Positions 14,647-14,849 of a stretch of 14,849 nt of DNA are shown here, piece by piece (within the stretch, counting starts at the first letter, position 1; the number at the start of each line of letters is the position of its first letter). Position numbers and translations under genes: made by a program. The stretch is from NCBI GenBank assembly GCA_002316235.1, contig DCDD01000013.1:1-14849 (forward strand). The letters run 5' to 3'. The DNA comes from Bacteroidales bacterium UBA1064. Its GTDB lineage: Bacteria > Bacteroidota > Bacteroidia > Bacteroidales > Tenuifilaceae. The notes beneath the pieces were generated by a model. That model ran no database searches and was not told the DNA's origin. It saw only the letters and a list, made by a program, of their open reading frames with translations.

Positions 14647-14849
14647 ATGGATACTAAAAATGTCAAAGGGTTTCTTGAGTTTGTTTACGACTTCTACAAG
14701 TCCATGAAAGCTCATGAAATCACCCTGGTTTACGAGGGTGAAATTACCCACCAAATAACCAAAGCCTTTACCTCCCTCACAGAATCGAATATGGCCAAGG
14801 AGGAAGAAGCCAACTCGGTGCAGAAAAAGGTATTCCATGTGATGGTGGA
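14647..14849 (+). CDS. SiaB-like kinase / anti-sigma-type ATPase family (partial, C-terminus off the window)
   Basis: The first 67 codons from ATG 14647 run off the right edge. The start MDTKNVKGFLEFVYDFYK, then ITLVYEGEIT (25-34) and KKVFHVMV, resemble the N-terminus of the SiaB family, related to GHKL-type serine kinases that phosphorylate SiaC-type (DUF1987) partners. In that family this part precedes the nucleotide-binding N-box, which is not in the window. Its position directly after a SpoIIE phosphatase fits a kinase/phosphatase partner-switching pair. Upstream, TTG (14610-14612) and TAATTTTA (14633-14640) are 20 bases apart but would start transcription at the ATG, so cotranscription with the phosphatase is more likely. 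The family call rests on a short N-terminal match and on context. Confidence 0.7.
   Translation, partial: MDTKNVKGFLEFVYDFYKSMKAHEITLVYEGEITHQITKAFTSLTESNMAKEEEANSVQKKVFHVMV

Overview
The window looks like a chromosomal segment of a Bacteroidota bacterium, probably class Bacteroidia (Bacteroidales/Marinilabiliales-like). The evidence is a PorX-type response regulator next to a PorW/SprE-type lipoprotein, both of the type IX secretion system that is restricted to this phylum. Promoter-like sequences also follow the Bacteroidota TTTG / TAnnTTTG pattern rather than the E. coli type. No rRNA, tRNA, CRISPR, insertion sequence or integrase is visible.

Left part, minus strand (1-4663): purQ (glutaminase subunit of FGAM synthase), a 348-base gap, a porW/sprE-like TPR lipoprotein gene, then nine bases later porX, which runs off the left edge. 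A strong promoter candidate precedes purQ. It faces a weaker one for the plus-strand gene at 4781, which encodes a membrane-anchored endonuclease/exonuclease/phosphatase-fold protein. A 368-base gap with a hairpin-capable inverted repeat follows.

Right part, plus strand (6214 to the right edge): seven signalling genes. In order they encode a CheR-type methyltransferase; a Cache-HAMP-GAF-PAS-PAS membrane sensor with no output domain; a second CheR-like protein whose SAM-binding motifs are eroded; a stand-alone CheB methylesterase domain; a small membrane GAF protein; a large membrane GAF-PAS-PAS-SpoIIE (PP2C) phosphatase; and the start of a SiaB-like kinase/anti-sigma-type gene. The last five are packed with gaps from a 1-base overlap to 42 bases. 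There is no CheA, CheW, CheY or conventional chemoreceptor in the window.

Main inference: chemoreceptor-style methylation enzymes appear to be coupled to a SpoIIE/SiaB partner-switching pathway instead of a chemotaxis kinase. Both large sensors carry an almost identical coiled-coil segment, EEE-[LM]-RQN-[AM]-EEM-[RQ]-AT, after their GAF domain. It contains E-E-x-x-A-T, which matches the classical Glx-Glx-x-x-Ala-Ser/Thr methylation consensus of chemoreceptors. This makes the two coiled coils candidate substrates of the local CheR/CheB pair, a hypothesis that the sequence suggests but does not prove.
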